From assembly GCF_029815055.1 (NCBI RefSeq), contig NZ_JAPPWA010000002.1, positions 930,001 to 994,000 of the forward strand: DNA of 64,000 nt, written 5' to 3'. The position numbers were made by a program, and so were the translations under genes. A model generated the notes under the pieces. It saw only the letters and a list, made by a program, of their open reading frames with translations, searched no databases and was not told the DNA's origin. How positions within the stretch are numbered: position 1 is the stretch's first letter; every line of letters starts with the position of its first letter. The DNA comes from Ignatzschineria sp. RMDPL8A. GTDB taxonomy: Bacteria; Pseudomonadota; Gammaproteobacteria; Cardiobacteriales; Wohlfahrtiimonadaceae. Below are positions 46,555-54,698 of this stretch, in pieces.

Positions 46555-47301
46555 ATGTCTGAAGAAAAGACCCATTTTGGATACGAAACCATCGATAAAG
46601 ACCAAAAAGAAGAGCGCGTTGCCGAAGTGTTTCACTCCGTTGCGAGCAAATATAATGTCATGAATGACGTGATGAGTTTTGGAATTCATCGCTTATGGAA
46701 AAACACTACCATGCAATTGGCAGCCGCAAAACGGGGCGATCAAGTGCTCGATCTTGCCGGCGGAACGGGAGATTTAACTATTTTGTTAAGTCGCCGTGTT
46801 GGGCCAAAAGGGCGTGTGGTGCTTTCGGATATTAATAGCTCAATGCTCGAAGAGGGGCGCAAACGCCTTATCAATAAAGGCATTGTTGAAAACGTTGAAT
46901 TTAAACAGATCAACGCCGAACACATTCCCTTTGAAGATAATACTTTTGATATTGTCACTATCGGCTTTGGTCTGCGCAACGTCACCGATAAATTAGCGGC
47001 ACTCAAAGAGATGAAACGTGTGCTTAAACCCGGTGGGCGAGCGGTAATACTAGAATTTTCTAAACCAACGGTTCCCGGTCTTGGATCGCTCTATGATTTC
47101 TACTCATTTAATATCATTCCTAAAATGGGAAAATTGATCGCCGATGATGAAGCGAGCTATCGTTATTTAACGGAATCGATCCGGATGCATCCTGGCCAAG
47201 AAGAGCTTAAAGCGATGATGCTTGAAGCGGGTTTTGATGAGGTGGATTATAAAAACTTAACGGGCGGAATTGTCGCGGTGCATCGCGGATTTGTCTATTA
47301 A
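46555..47301 (+). CDS. ubiE: Ubiquinone/menaquinone C-methyltransferase
   Basis: The 248-residue class I SAM methyltransferase methylates the quinone ring at C2. [40 protein letters not shown] is the UbiE N-terminus; motif I is [12 protein letters not shown] and [10 protein letters not shown] lies in the middle. GGAAGGAAGAG precedes the ATG. ubiJ, which lies between ubiE and ubiB in E. coli, is absent here. Confidence 0.97.
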   Translation: MSEEKTHFGYETIDKDQKEERVAEVFHSVASKYNVMNDVMSFGIHRLWKNTTMQLAAAKRGDQVLDLAGGTGDLTILLSRRVGPKGRVVLSDINSSMLEEGRKRLINKGIVENVEFKQINAEHIPFEDNTFDIVTIGFGLRNVTDKLAALKEMKRVLKPGGRAVILEFSKPTVPGLGSLYDFYSFNIIPKMGKLIADDEASYRYLTESIRMHPGQEELKAMMLEAGFDEVDYKNLTGGIVAVHRGFVY

Positions 47302-47312
47302 GAGAGTCAAAA

Positions 47313-47360
47313 GCGCTTAAGCTCGGGATACCCGATTCAAACTGGATCGAGGTTAAGCGC
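47313..47360 (+). repeat. Long inverted repeat between ubiE and ubiB
   Basis: GCGCTTAAGCTCG (47313-47325) and CGAGGTTAAGCGC (47348-47360) form a 13-bp stem with one mismatch and a 22-base loop. No T-tract follows, so it is not a standard terminator; it may set the ratio of ubiE to ubiB mRNA or bind a regulator. Confidence 0.55.
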
Positions 47361-47388
47361 CGATCTGAGTATAAATAAAGGATAGAGC

Positions 47389-49026
47389 ATGATTTCACGC
47401 TGGTTGCGCATGGTAAAGATTTGGTGGGTTCTTCTTCGATATGGACTCTACGACCCATTCTTTGCCCTCCCCATTCTCCGCTATTTTGGTTTTTTAAAAC
47501 CGTTATTGCAGCTCTTTAATGGGTATAAAAATGAGTCGTTACCAGTGCGAATTCGCCTTGCGATTGAATCGTTGGGCCCGACCTTTATTAAGCTTGGGCA
47601 AGCCCTTTCAACGCGGTATGACCTTTTAGATGAGGCGGTTGTCGATGAGCTGGTTAAACTGCAAGATCAGGTGCCGCCATTTGATAGCAAAAAAGCCCGC
47701 GAGATTATTGAATCATCGCTTAAAGCGCCGGTGGAAGAGCTCTTTTTAGAGTTTGAAGAAGAACCGATGGCAGCAGCTTCCATCGCTCAGGTCCATGGCG
47801 CGGTGTTAAAAAATGGGAAGCGCGTGGTGGTAAAAGTGGTGCGCCCGAATATTCGCAAAGTGATCATGCGTGATATTCAGCTCATGGAGACGCTCGCTTA
47901 TTTGCTTGAGCGTTACTATAAAGATGGCAAACGACTGCGCCCGATTGAGGTGGTTGAAGAGTATTCACGCACTATTTTAAATGAGCTTGATTTAACGATT
48001 GAAGCGGCAAACGGCACGCAACTTCGTCAAAACTTTAAGGATTCTGAAATCCTCTATGTGCCCGAAATTTATTGGGATTACACCCGTAAAAATGTGATGG
48101 TGATGGAGCGCATTAGTGGTGTTCCTGTGGGTGAAGTGGAGACGCTTAAAGCGCTTGGGGTTGATATTCCCCTTCTTGCAAAACGCAGTGTCGAGATCTT
48201 CTTTACCCAAGTCTTTGTGCACAGTTTTTTCCATGCGGATATGCATCCCGGGAACATCTTTGTCGATGTCACCAATCCGAAAGACCCTACCTACATTGCG
48301 CTCGATTTTGGCATTATCGGTACGCTCAACGAGCGTGATCAACACTACCTTGCCAGTAACTTTTTAGCCTTTTTTAATCGAGATTATCTTCGCGTTGCGG
48401 AACTCCATGTGGAATCCGGTTGGGTTCCCGCCGATACGCCGGTGAATGATTTTGAGGCGGTGATTCGCTCGCTCTGTGAGCCAATTTTCAATAAACCCCT
48501 TAAAGATATCTCGTTTGGGGCCTTTTTGCTCTCACTCTTTCAGACGGCGCGCCGGTTTAAGATGGAGATGCAACCGCAATTGATGCTCCTACAAAAGACG
48601 CTCTTTGCCGTTGAAGGTGTAGGACGAAAACTCTATCCTGAGCTTGATCTTTGGGAGACGGCAAAACCGTTTTTAGTCAATTTTGTTAAAGAAAAACGCG
48701 GGATTAAAGCCACTGCGATGCGCTATAAGCGGGATATCCCCAATTGGATTGAGCAATTTCCTGAGGTGATGCAAAACGCCAATGTGGCGCTTCGCGAGCT
48801 GGTTAAAGGAGAGGCGAAAGTGGTGCTCTCGGAAGGGGAGTGGGAGAAATATGAAGCGGCGCGACGCAGTGAATCACTCCGGTTAATCTCTGGGATGATT
48901 GGTGTCGTATTTCTCGTTTTCTTCTGCCTTGGACTTGAAAGCGAAGCGGGCTTTAGTTTTAAAACGGCGAGCTATGGGATTGTTTCAATTCTGATCTTTT
49001 TAATAACCTTTAGAAACAAAAAATAA
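47389..49026 (+). CDS. ubiB: UbiB ubiquinone biosynthesis kinase-like protein
   Basis: The 545-residue ABC1/ADCK atypical kinase has the KxGQ-type motif FIKLGQALSTRYDLL, the Ala-rich nucleotide loop AAASIAQVHGA, the invariant Lys in VVVKVVRP, HADMHPGNIFVD and DFGIIGTL. Two membrane helices lie at the C-terminus (about 495-540). UbiB family ATPases assist extraction of ubiquinone precursors from the membrane. Confidence 0.96.
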   Translation: MISRWLRMVKIWWVLLRYGLYDPFFALPILRYFGFLKPLLQLFNGYKNESLPVRIRLAIESLGPTFIKLGQALSTRYDLLDEAVVDELVKLQDQVPPFDSKKAREIIESSLKAPVEELFLEFEEEPMAAASIAQVHGAVLKNGKRVVVKVVRPNIRKVIMRDIQLMETLAYLLERYYKDGKRLRPIEVVEEYSRTILNELDLTIEAANGTQLRQNFKDSEILYVPEIYWDYTRKNVMVMERISGVPVGEVETLKALGVDIPLLAKRSVEIFFTQVFVHSFFHADMHPGNIFVDVTNPKDPTYIALDFGIIGTLNERDQHYLASNFLAFFNRDYLRVAELHVESGWVPADTPVNDFEAVIRSLCEPIFNKPLKDISFGAFLLSLFQTARRFKMEMQPQLMLLQKTLFAVEGVGRKLYPELDLWETAKPFLVNFVKEKRGIKATAMRYKRDIPNWIEQFPEVMQNANVALRELVKGEAKVVLSEGEWEKYEAARRSESLRLISGMIGVVFLVFFCLGLESEAGFSFKTASYGIVSILIFLITFRNKK

Positions 49027-49089
49027 ATTTTATGCGATAATACGGTGAGTATTGAGCGTAAGTCTGGAGAGGCATTATAGTTTATAAAA

Positions 49090-49098
49090 TGATATAAT
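49090..49098 (+). promoter_or_regulatory. Extended -10 promoter of the cytochrome c' gene
   Basis: TGATATAAT is an extended -10 element 41 nt before the ATG. Confidence 0.5.
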
Positions 49099-49139
49099 GT
49101 GATCCGCTGTATTTTTAAAGCAAAAGGAGTAATAGAAAA

Positions 49140-49574
49140 ATGAAACGTTTAGCATTAGTAGCCATGTTAGGCATGGGATTAGCAGGATTTGTTCACGCAG
49201 AAGTGGACGCAGACCAAGTCACCTACTATCGTCAAAGCATTTTTGGCGTGGTTAGCGGTCAAATGGGCGTTCTTTCAGGCATGGCAAAAGGCGATATCGC
49301 ATTTGACGCAGATAAAGCGAAACTTGCGGCAGAGCGCTTAAATATGATGGCAATCGCTTCATCAGAAACCTTCATCGACGGCACCTATGAGAGCAGTAAT
49401 GTAAAAACTGCAATCAACCGAGATCGTGCTGATTTCGATAAAAAAATGACGGCGTTCCAAACCGAAGCAGCAGCGATGGTTGACGCAGCGGCGGATCTTA
49501 AAACATTACGTCCACAACTTGGTAAACTTGGTGGCACATGTAAATCATGCCACGACGTCTACAAAGCAGACTAA
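49140..49574 (+). CDS. Cytochrome c' (class II c-type cytochrome)
   Basis: The 144-residue protein has a signal peptide (about 1-20, ending VHA-EV), a four-helix bundle pattern (YYRQSIFGVVSGQMGVL start) and a C-terminal haem site C-K-S-C-H near residue 136-140, the layout of cytochrome c'. Such proteins bind NO and are tied to nitrosative stress or denitrification. AAGGAG precedes the ATG; a terminator follows. Confidence 0.9.
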   Translation: MKRLALVAMLGMGLAGFVHAEVDADQVTYYRQSIFGVVSGQMGVLSGMAKGDIAFDADKAKLAAERLNMMAIASSETFIDGTYESSNVKTAINRDRADFDKKMTAFQTEAAAMVDAAADLKTLRPQLGKLGGTCKSCHDVYKAD

Positions 49575-49656
49575 TCTCGATATTTCACGATATTTAGGTT
49601 GCAGTTAGACTAAATTTATCGCACAATCGCGATAATCGTAAAAGAATAAAGCTTTT

Positions 49657-49694
49657 AAAACGATTAATTCTATAATGGAGTTAGTCGTTTTTTT
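49657..49694 (+). terminator. Intrinsic terminator of the cytochrome c' gene
   Basis: AAAACGATTAA (49657-49667) pairs with TTAGTCGTTTT (49681-49691, one G:U), then T-tract to 49694. Confidence 0.85.
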
Positions 49695-49715
49695 GTCACG
49701 TGAGAGGAAATAATC

Positions 49716-50795
49716 ATGAAGAAATTATTAAGCGCGGCACTTTTGACCGCTCTTGTGGGTACGGCAGGAGTTTCGGCAAAGGAAGTTCGAGTCTATAACT
49801 GGACCGATTATATCGACCCCGAATTGATCGATGAATTTACTGCACAAACCGGCATCAAAGTGATCTATGACACCTTCGATAGCAACGAGGTGTTATTGGC
49901 TAAAACCTTAACCGGAAACTCAGGGTATGACATCGTTGTTCCTTCGGAATATACGGTGAAATATATGATTCAAGCAAACCGTTTGCATAAGATTGACCCC
50001 GCAAAACTCTCGAATTATAAAAATATCTGGCCTTACGTGCACGATAAACTAGAAGAGCTCGAAGGGGTGAATGAATATTCCGTGCCCTATATGTGGGGAA
50101 CGACGGGCATTGCCTACGATGAGAATAAAATTAACGCATTAGTGCCCGATGCGCCGACCGATTCGCTCGAGCTGATGTTTAATCCCAAATATGCGGAAAA
50201 ATTAGCGAGCTGCGGGATCTATATGGTGGATTCTCCCAGTGAAACTTTCCCGATTGTATTGCGCTATTTGGGGCTTCCACCTGAATCAACCGATGATAAA
50301 GATCTTGCGAAGGTGGAAGAGGCCTTTAAGCAAATTCGCCCCTACATTAAAAAATTCCACTCATCGGAATATATCAATGCGCTCGCAAATGGGGATGCCT
50401 GTCTGGCGCTCGGCTGGTCGGGGGATATCTATCTTGCGAAAGCGCGTGCAGAAGAGTTTAACCCGGATATTAAGATTGAGTATCGCATTCCGAAAGAGGG
50501 CTCGCTTCTTTGGTTTGACCAATTTGCGATCTTAAACGATGCGAAAAATGTGGATGAAGCCTATGCCTTTATCGATTTCTTGCTCGATGCGAAAGTGAAC
50601 GCGCGTGCAGCGGATTACGTTGAGTATTCAACCTCTGTGGAAGCGGCGTTTCCCTTTGTGAAACCGCATCTTTATAACGACCCAAATCTCTATCCACCCG
50701 AAGAGATTCGCTCAAACTTAAACGTGAAGCAGCCCTACACGCAGCGCGAGCAGAAAAAATTGATGAAAATTTGGCTTAAAATTAAAAATAATTAA
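49716..50795 (+). CDS. Periplasmic polyamine-binding protein (PotF/PotD family)
   Basis: The 359-residue solute-binding protein has a signal peptide (about 1-21, VSA-KE) and the polyamine-binding protein start VRVYNWTDYIDPELIDEFTAQTG, with DIVVPSEYTVKYM and MWGTTGIAYDENKI. The pattern is nearer PotF (putrescine) than PotD, but specificity is a guess. No ATP-binding or permease genes are adjacent, so it must use a transporter encoded elsewhere or act as a sensor. Confidence 0.88.
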   Translation: MKKLLSAALLTALVGTAGVSAKEVRVYNWTDYIDPELIDEFTAQTGIKVIYDTFDSNEVLLAKTLTGNSGYDIVVPSEYTVKYMIQANRLHKIDPAKLSNYKNIWPYVHDKLEELEGVNEYSVPYMWGTTGIAYDENKINALVPDAPTDSLELMFNPKYAEKLASCGIYMVDSPSETFPIVLRYLGLPPESTDDKDLAKVEEAFKQIRPYIKKFHSSEYINALANGDACLALGWSGDIYLAKARAEEFNPDIKIEYRIPKEGSLLWFDQFAILNDAKNVDEAYAFIDFLLDAKVNARAADYVEYSTSVEAAFPFVKPHLYNDPNLYPPEEIRSNLNVKQPYTQREQKKLMKIWLKIKNN

Positions 50796-50831
50796 CGACA
50801 AAAACCCTTTCGATTTGAGGGAGTAAAAAGG

Positions 50832-50858
50832 GATGGCCAGAAACGGTCATCTTTTTTT
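50832..50858 (+). terminator. Intrinsic terminator of the polyamine-binding protein gene
   Basis: GATGGCC (50832-50838) pairs with GGTCATC (50845-50851, one G:U), then seven T. Confidence 0.85.
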
Positions 50859-51206
50859 GATCGAATTAAAATAAAGCGGCAAATGCGCCTAATTTACGAT
50901 AAGATGATAGGCGTTGTATGCTGTTAAAAACAGTCAATTTACACCAGTATCATAATTGTGCAACGAAGATGATATAGATTAGTAAAATGATGGATTATAA
51001 GCCGCTTAACTAAAAAAACGATTATGATAGATCGAACGTGGTAGGCGACACACACCCTTGTATTCCCCATGCCATAAATGGGTTTGTCATCAGAATAAGA
51101 GCGGAATCGAGCGGGCTATTGACCAGTATCAAAGGGGATAAATAGACGTTTGATTCATGAGGCTATAGTAGGGTAATCTATCGTTTAAATAGATGGAATA
51201 TATTGA
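50859..51206 (+). other. Upstream region of the GTPase/roadblock operon
   Basis: These 348 bases contain no credible gene. They hold several small inverted repeats: CGCCT/AGGCG (50886-50890, 50909-50913), CTGTT-AAA-AACAG (50921-50933) and CCCAT/ATGGG (51066-51070, 51078-51082). A weak promoter TTGATT (51150-51155), 18 nt, TAATCT (51174-51179) ends 27 nt before the first gene. The length suggests regulated transcription or a small RNA. Confidence 0.4.
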
Positions 51207-51578
51207 ATGGAAGATAAACATACAGAGTCAAACAATGCCCGTCGGCAAGCGTTTATATATACGCTCCTCAATCGAGCAGATTCGATGGGAGATCATGCCG
51301 TTCGAATTCGTTTTGAAATAGAGCGTGGTACGGAGTCGACGCTCGCCGGTGCGCTGACAGATTATTACATCTGCTCTAAACCGAAAGATTACCTCCAACG
51401 TCTCGACTTTTTAAAAGAATCACTTAATGTGTTAGGGGACGATTGGTTGCTTCTCTTTTACGATAATTTAGAAGAAGAGTTTAGTTCTGCAACCGTTTTA
51501 CCCTATAACCAATGGAGTATCTTTACTGAAGATGTGCAAGGTCATTTTAATTTCATTGACAATCCCTATGCATCATAA
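51207..51578 (+). CDS. Unrecognised 123-residue protein, first gene of the GTPase operon
   Basis: I do not recognise a family. The protein is soluble and acidic, with no signal peptide or membrane helix. It is mainly helical by appearance: RRQAFIYTLLNRADSMGDHAVRIR, then PKDYLQRLDFLKESLNVLG, then DDWLLLFYDNLEEEF; the C-terminus is aromatic (YNQWSIFTEDVQGHFNFIDNP). A GGAA sequence about 8 nt upstream is a weak ribosome site. It ends 15 nt before the next gene, so it is part of the operon. A regulatory or adaptor role to the GTPase is inference from position. Confidence 0.75.
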   Translation: MEDKHTESNNARRQAFIYTLLNRADSMGDHAVRIRFEIERGTESTLAGALTDYYICSKPKDYLQRLDFLKESLNVLGDDWLLLFYDNLEEEFSSATVLPYNQWSIFTEDVQGHFNFIDNPYAS

Positions 51579-51593
51579 GGCTGAGATATAGTT

Positions 51594-53078
51594 ATGAGTA
51601 ATGCAGTGAGAGTTAAGTTAGTAGGGGTCGATTCGCGGACAGAGGCGGGGATTAAGCTCGTCTTGTCACGTAACCAGCAACAAAAATTTATTATCGATCA
51701 GAGCGCATCACTTCTCTTAATTGATGGGGACTCGGTTGATGGGATTCGTTATATTCGTGACGAATCGATGGAATATGCGGTCATTATGACAGTGATGGTG
51801 AGTCGTTATAACGAATATTCTCATGTAATCCAAAAGCCGCTTAAAAGCGAAGATCTCGTCAAGACATTATTAGATGTTTCCAAAGAATTAGCCAATCATG
51901 AAATGGGCGCGGGTGAAGCGAAAGCGCAAGGCAATCCCTTTGCGAAATTTCACAGCGACCAATATTTAGCCTCATTACAGCAAGCTCATAAAGCGGGAAA
52001 TGACCGTGAAAAAGCAGAGGAAGAAGCGCGCCTAAAAGCGGAAGCGGAAGCCAAAGCAAAAGCCGAAAAAGAGGCCGCCGAGCGTGCTGCGATTGAAGCT
52101 GAGAAAGCCCGAGCCGAAAAAGAAGCAGCGGAACGTGATGCAGAAGAGCGTGTAGCTAAAGCCACAGCTGAGGCTGCTCGTAAGGCGGAAGCTGAAGCAA
52201 AAGTTGCTGCGGAAAAAGCGGAACAAGCAAAGCGTGACCTCGCTACAGCAAGTTTTACCCCTGCTGACACCGGACCTGCTAAAGAAGAGGCGGATGCGGA
52301 AAAAGAGAAAGGGCGTGATAAATTTTCACCGGGTGCGGCGCTTTATGGTGTACGACTCTATCCATTTGAATATAAACAAGCAGCAGACAGTAAGAAAATC
52401 TGTGGTCAATCACAAGATGTGAGCCTTGATCATCTCCCGCTCCAAACATTTTTTAATGTGACCGATTATTTAGGTCATTACGTTGCGGAAGCAAAATCAA
52501 TTGCGCTTGAAGCGATGCGTCCTGTGGTGCTCACAATTGATAATGACTATATGCTGATTCATCCAAAAGATCAGTCTATTTACACCAGTCTTCCGGAAAC
52601 CAGTTTATATGCAATTTCATTGATGCCTCTACGTGATGCCCCTGAAATTGACATCTTAGAAACATCTCAGGCACAAGCGGAATATGTCCAAAAGTATGAT
52701 GTGGTCTATTATTCCAATCTTGATTATCTGATTGCTGTACTAGCGCTCTGGTCATCCCGTGGTCGTCTTCCTGAAGGCACAAGCGTTGATGAGCCCTATC
52801 AGCTCTTGCAACCTGATCACAAGATCTTTACGCAACTGAAACTTCCCGAGATTAATCGAGTGAAAGAGGCTTGGGCAAATGCACCAATGACCTTAAAAGA
52901 GCTCGTAGGGCAGTTGCTTCTTCCACAGCGATATATCTTTTCATTTTATATTGTGGCGGCGATCTTAGGGCTTTTTAACGAGCGTGATCGCACCGCTGAG
53001 CTCGAAGAAGAAGCTGCGCGTGAGCAAAATAAGCAAGATGACCTGAACATGTTATTAGAAGAATTGAAACAATTGTAG
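51594..53078 (+). CDS. Receiver-like / coiled-coil protein of the GTPase operon
   Basis: The 494-residue protein has three parts. Residues about 5-100 look like a shortened or degenerate receiver domain: LVGVD (D13), LLLID (D44 at the phospho-acceptor position) and QKPLKSEDLVKTL (K81-P82, the conserved Lys-Pro). Residues about 136-222 form an Ala/Glu/Lys/Arg-rich coiled coil. Residues about 250-494 form a soluble C-terminal module ending in MTLKELVGQLLLPQRYIFSFYIVAAILGLF, which resembles the winged-helix-like end of DUF4388/PATAN-type proteins, and then a short acidic coiled tail. No family is certain. The GTPase gene starts 17 nt later. Confidence 0.8.
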   Translation: MSNAVRVKLVGVDSRTEAGIKLVLSRNQQQKFIIDQSASLLLIDGDSVDGIRYIRDESMEYAVIMTVMVSRYNEYSHVIQKPLKSEDLVKTLLDVSKELANHEMGAGEAKAQGNPFAKFHSDQYLASLQQAHKAGNDREKAEEEARLKAEAEAKAKAEKEAAERAAIEAEKARAEKEAAERDAEERVAKATAEAARKAEAEAKVAAEKAEQAKRDLATASFTPADTGPAKEEADAEKEKGRDKFSPGAALYGVRLYPFEYKQAADSKKICGQSQDVSLDHLPLQTFFNVTDYLGHYVAEAKSIALEAMRPVVLTIDNDYMLIHPKDQSIYTSLPETSLYAISLMPLRDAPEIDILETSQAQAEYVQKYDVVYYSNLDYLIAVLALWSSRGRLPEGTSVDEPYQLLQPDHKIFTQLKLPEINRVKEAWANAPMTLKELVGQLLLPQRYIFSFYIVAAILGLFNERDRTAELEEEAAREQNKQDDLNMLLEELKQL

Positions 53079-53095
53079 ATTGTAGGATTGGGTAG

Positions 53096-53620
53096 ATGAA
53101 GCAATATAAGATTTTATTTGTCGGACCGGTAGCCTCGGGAAAAACAGAGGCTGTTAAAACATTATGTGGCGATAATGTGTTAACTACAGAGGTAAAGCCT
53201 ACAGACGATGTTAAAAATATTAAACATGAAACTACGGTAGCGATGGATTATGGTACGCTTCCGTTTGGTAGTGAAAAAAAGCTTCATATCTATGGAGCGC
53301 CAGGGCAAGGGCGATTTGAATTTATGCTCGATATCCTTTCCGAAGGATGCCTTGGGGTTATTATTCTTGTAGATCTTTCAACCGTCACATCAGAAGAGCA
53401 TCTCTACAAAATTGTAGGCGAGTATACACGCTTTATCGAACGTATGCCATTTATGGTAGGATTTACCCACGTCGATTTAGTGGACCGAGCGGTCGCAGAA
53501 CAGTATTGCGGAGCGCTCAATAATCGCTATGGTGGGCAGGATTTAACACGTTGTGTGGATCCTCGGAGTCGTGCTGAGGTGGCAAGACTGGTTGAAGAGA
53601 TCGTATTACGGGTTAAGTAA
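53096..53620 (+). CDS. Small Ras-like GTPase of the MglA/COG2229 type
   Basis: The 174-residue protein has the P-loop GPVASGKT (residues 10-17), a switch I threonine (HETTVAMDYG, T46/T47), the G3 region YGAPGQGRF (67-73) and a G4-like THVD (124-127) instead of NKxD. The usual G3 aspartate is replaced (GAPGQ); a non-Asp residue before PGQ is also known in MglA, which takes Arg and Asn from a dimeric roadblock partner context. It is the size of a bare G domain. Neighbours are two roadblock-type proteins, the standard partners of such GTPases. Role in polarity, motility or surface control is inferred. Confidence 0.88.
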   Translation: MKQYKILFVGPVASGKTEAVKTLCGDNVLTTEVKPTDDVKNIKHETTVAMDYGTLPFGSEKKLHIYGAPGQGRFEFMLDILSEGCLGVIILVDLSTVTSEEHLYKIVGEYTRFIERMPFMVGFTHVDLVDRAVAEQYCGALNNRYGGQDLTRCVDPRSRAEVARLVEEIVLRVK

Positions 53621-53623
53621 GAT

Positions 53624-54259
53624 ATGGAAAAAAAGGAAGCTCAATATTTAACGGTGACCCCGCGAGGCGCACTGTTTGCAACAAGTACAACAGAAGAGAG
53701 TAAGACCAAAGAGGTCTTAATGAAACTTCTGAATATGAAAGTGAGTCCTAAATTAACTCAAGAATCGCTGTTAGAACTTACCGAGCTTCATGATGAAAAG
53801 CTCGCGGAAGCGGTTCTATATCAGCTTCAGGTGCGCCACTTTGTGCAAGCAGAGAGTGAGCCAGTTGGAGTTCCTGATATCAATATTCATAAAGAATTAC
53901 CCACTCTTTTACGTCTTCTTTCAAGTTCAGGGAAGACACTTTTAATCGACAGTAACGGTTTTCAAATTAGTAGTACAGGATTTGCTCCTGAAGATATTGA
54001 ACAGTTAGCGGTCGTGAGTAGTGAGTTCAGTACAATTTTCTCAACGTACAAAAACTTCTTATCGCAATCGTTAAACAAGGAGTATGCTGCAACGGCCGTA
54101 GTTAATAACCAAGGAATTAGTAAACTTGGGTTTGTTATGTTAGATGTCTCGGGCGTAGTATTTACGCTCACGATTGGGGATACTCCCTTTTTAAATCAAC
54201 GAACATTTAGAGACATCGTTTGGCTTTTAACCTACCGTTATGGCAATTCTGTAGTATAA
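53624..54259 (+). CDS. Winged-helix plus divergent roadblock-like protein
   Basis: The 211-residue protein starts 3 nt after the GTPase. Residues about 20-85 look helical with a winged-helix feel (LTQESLLELTELHDEKLAEAVLYQLQVRHFV). Residues about 90-205 have the roadblock pattern: a helix (ELPTLLRLLSSS), a strand with LLIDSNGFQISSTGF, a helix (PEDIEQLAVVSSEFSTIFS), then strands (GISKLGFVMLDVSGVVFTLTIG) and a final helix. The similarity is by shape rather than by a signature. It may be a second, heteromeric partner of the GTPase. Confidence 0.65.
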   Translation: MEKKEAQYLTVTPRGALFATSTTEESKTKEVLMKLLNMKVSPKLTQESLLELTELHDEKLAEAVLYQLQVRHFVQAESEPVGVPDINIHKELPTLLRLLSSSGKTLLIDSNGFQISSTGFAPEDIEQLAVVSSEFSTIFSTYKNFLSQSLNKEYAATAVVNNQGISKLGFVMLDVSGVVFTLTIGDTPFLNQRTFRDIVWLLTYRYGNSVV

Positions 54260-54303
54260 TAATTTTTGAGGGTAAAATTTACATAAATTAATATGAGGTT
54301 TGT

Positions 54304-54666
54304 ATGCGCGAAGAAGTATTAACATCAATTTTAAGTGAATTGAACGGAACATCAGCGGATGTTGAAGCATCGGCTATTCTGTCAACGGATGGTTTAATTA
54401 TTAGTTCACTTTTACCATCGAATGTGGATGAGGACCACGTAGCAGCGATGAGTGCTGCGATGCTCTCACTTGGTATCCGCACATCTGAAGAGCTTGTTCG
54501 TGGTGAACTCGAGCAGGTATTGGTAAAAGGATCGCAAGGATATGTGATTTTGACCTCGGCCGGCCCAGATGCAGTACTCTCTGTATTGGCTAAATCAAAT
54601 GCACGTTTAGGTCTAATCTTCCTTGATATCAAACGAGCATCAGAAGCGATTAAACCTCTATTATAA
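54304..54666 (+). CDS. Roadblock/LC7 domain protein (MglB-like)
   Basis: The 120-residue protein is a single roadblock/LC7 domain: ILSELNGTSADVEASAILSTDGLIISSLLP, then a long helix DEDHVAAMSAAMLSLGIRTSEELV, then QVLVKGSQGYVILTSAGPDAVLSVLAKSNARLGLIFLDIKRA. In MglB this fold is the GTPase-activating partner of MglA; other bacterial roadblock proteins regulate or scaffold small GTPases. GAGG lies 5 nt upstream. It is the last gene of the operon, 44 nt after the preceding one, and is followed by a terminator. Confidence 0.9.
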   Translation: MREEVLTSILSELNGTSADVEASAILSTDGLIISSLLPSNVDEDHVAAMSAAMLSLGIRTSEELVRGELEQVLVKGSQGYVILTSAGPDAVLSVLAKSNARLGLIFLDIKRASEAIKPLL

Positions 54667-54698
54667 TTGGGATTTTTCTGAAGTCCTGAGAGTTTTTG

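Noticed and set aside
49671-49676. TATAAT box before the polyamine-binding protein gene
   Set aside because: It lies in the loop of the cytochrome c' terminator and has no -35 partner.
51193-51206. ATG at 51193 upstream of the first GTPase-operon gene
   Set aside because: It is in another frame with no strong ribosome site, and its reading does not continue as a plausible protein.
51986-52270. Long Ala/Ser-rich open frame on minus within the receiver-like gene
   Set aside because: It is the mirror of the Ala/Glu/Lys coiled-coil codons and has no ribosome site.
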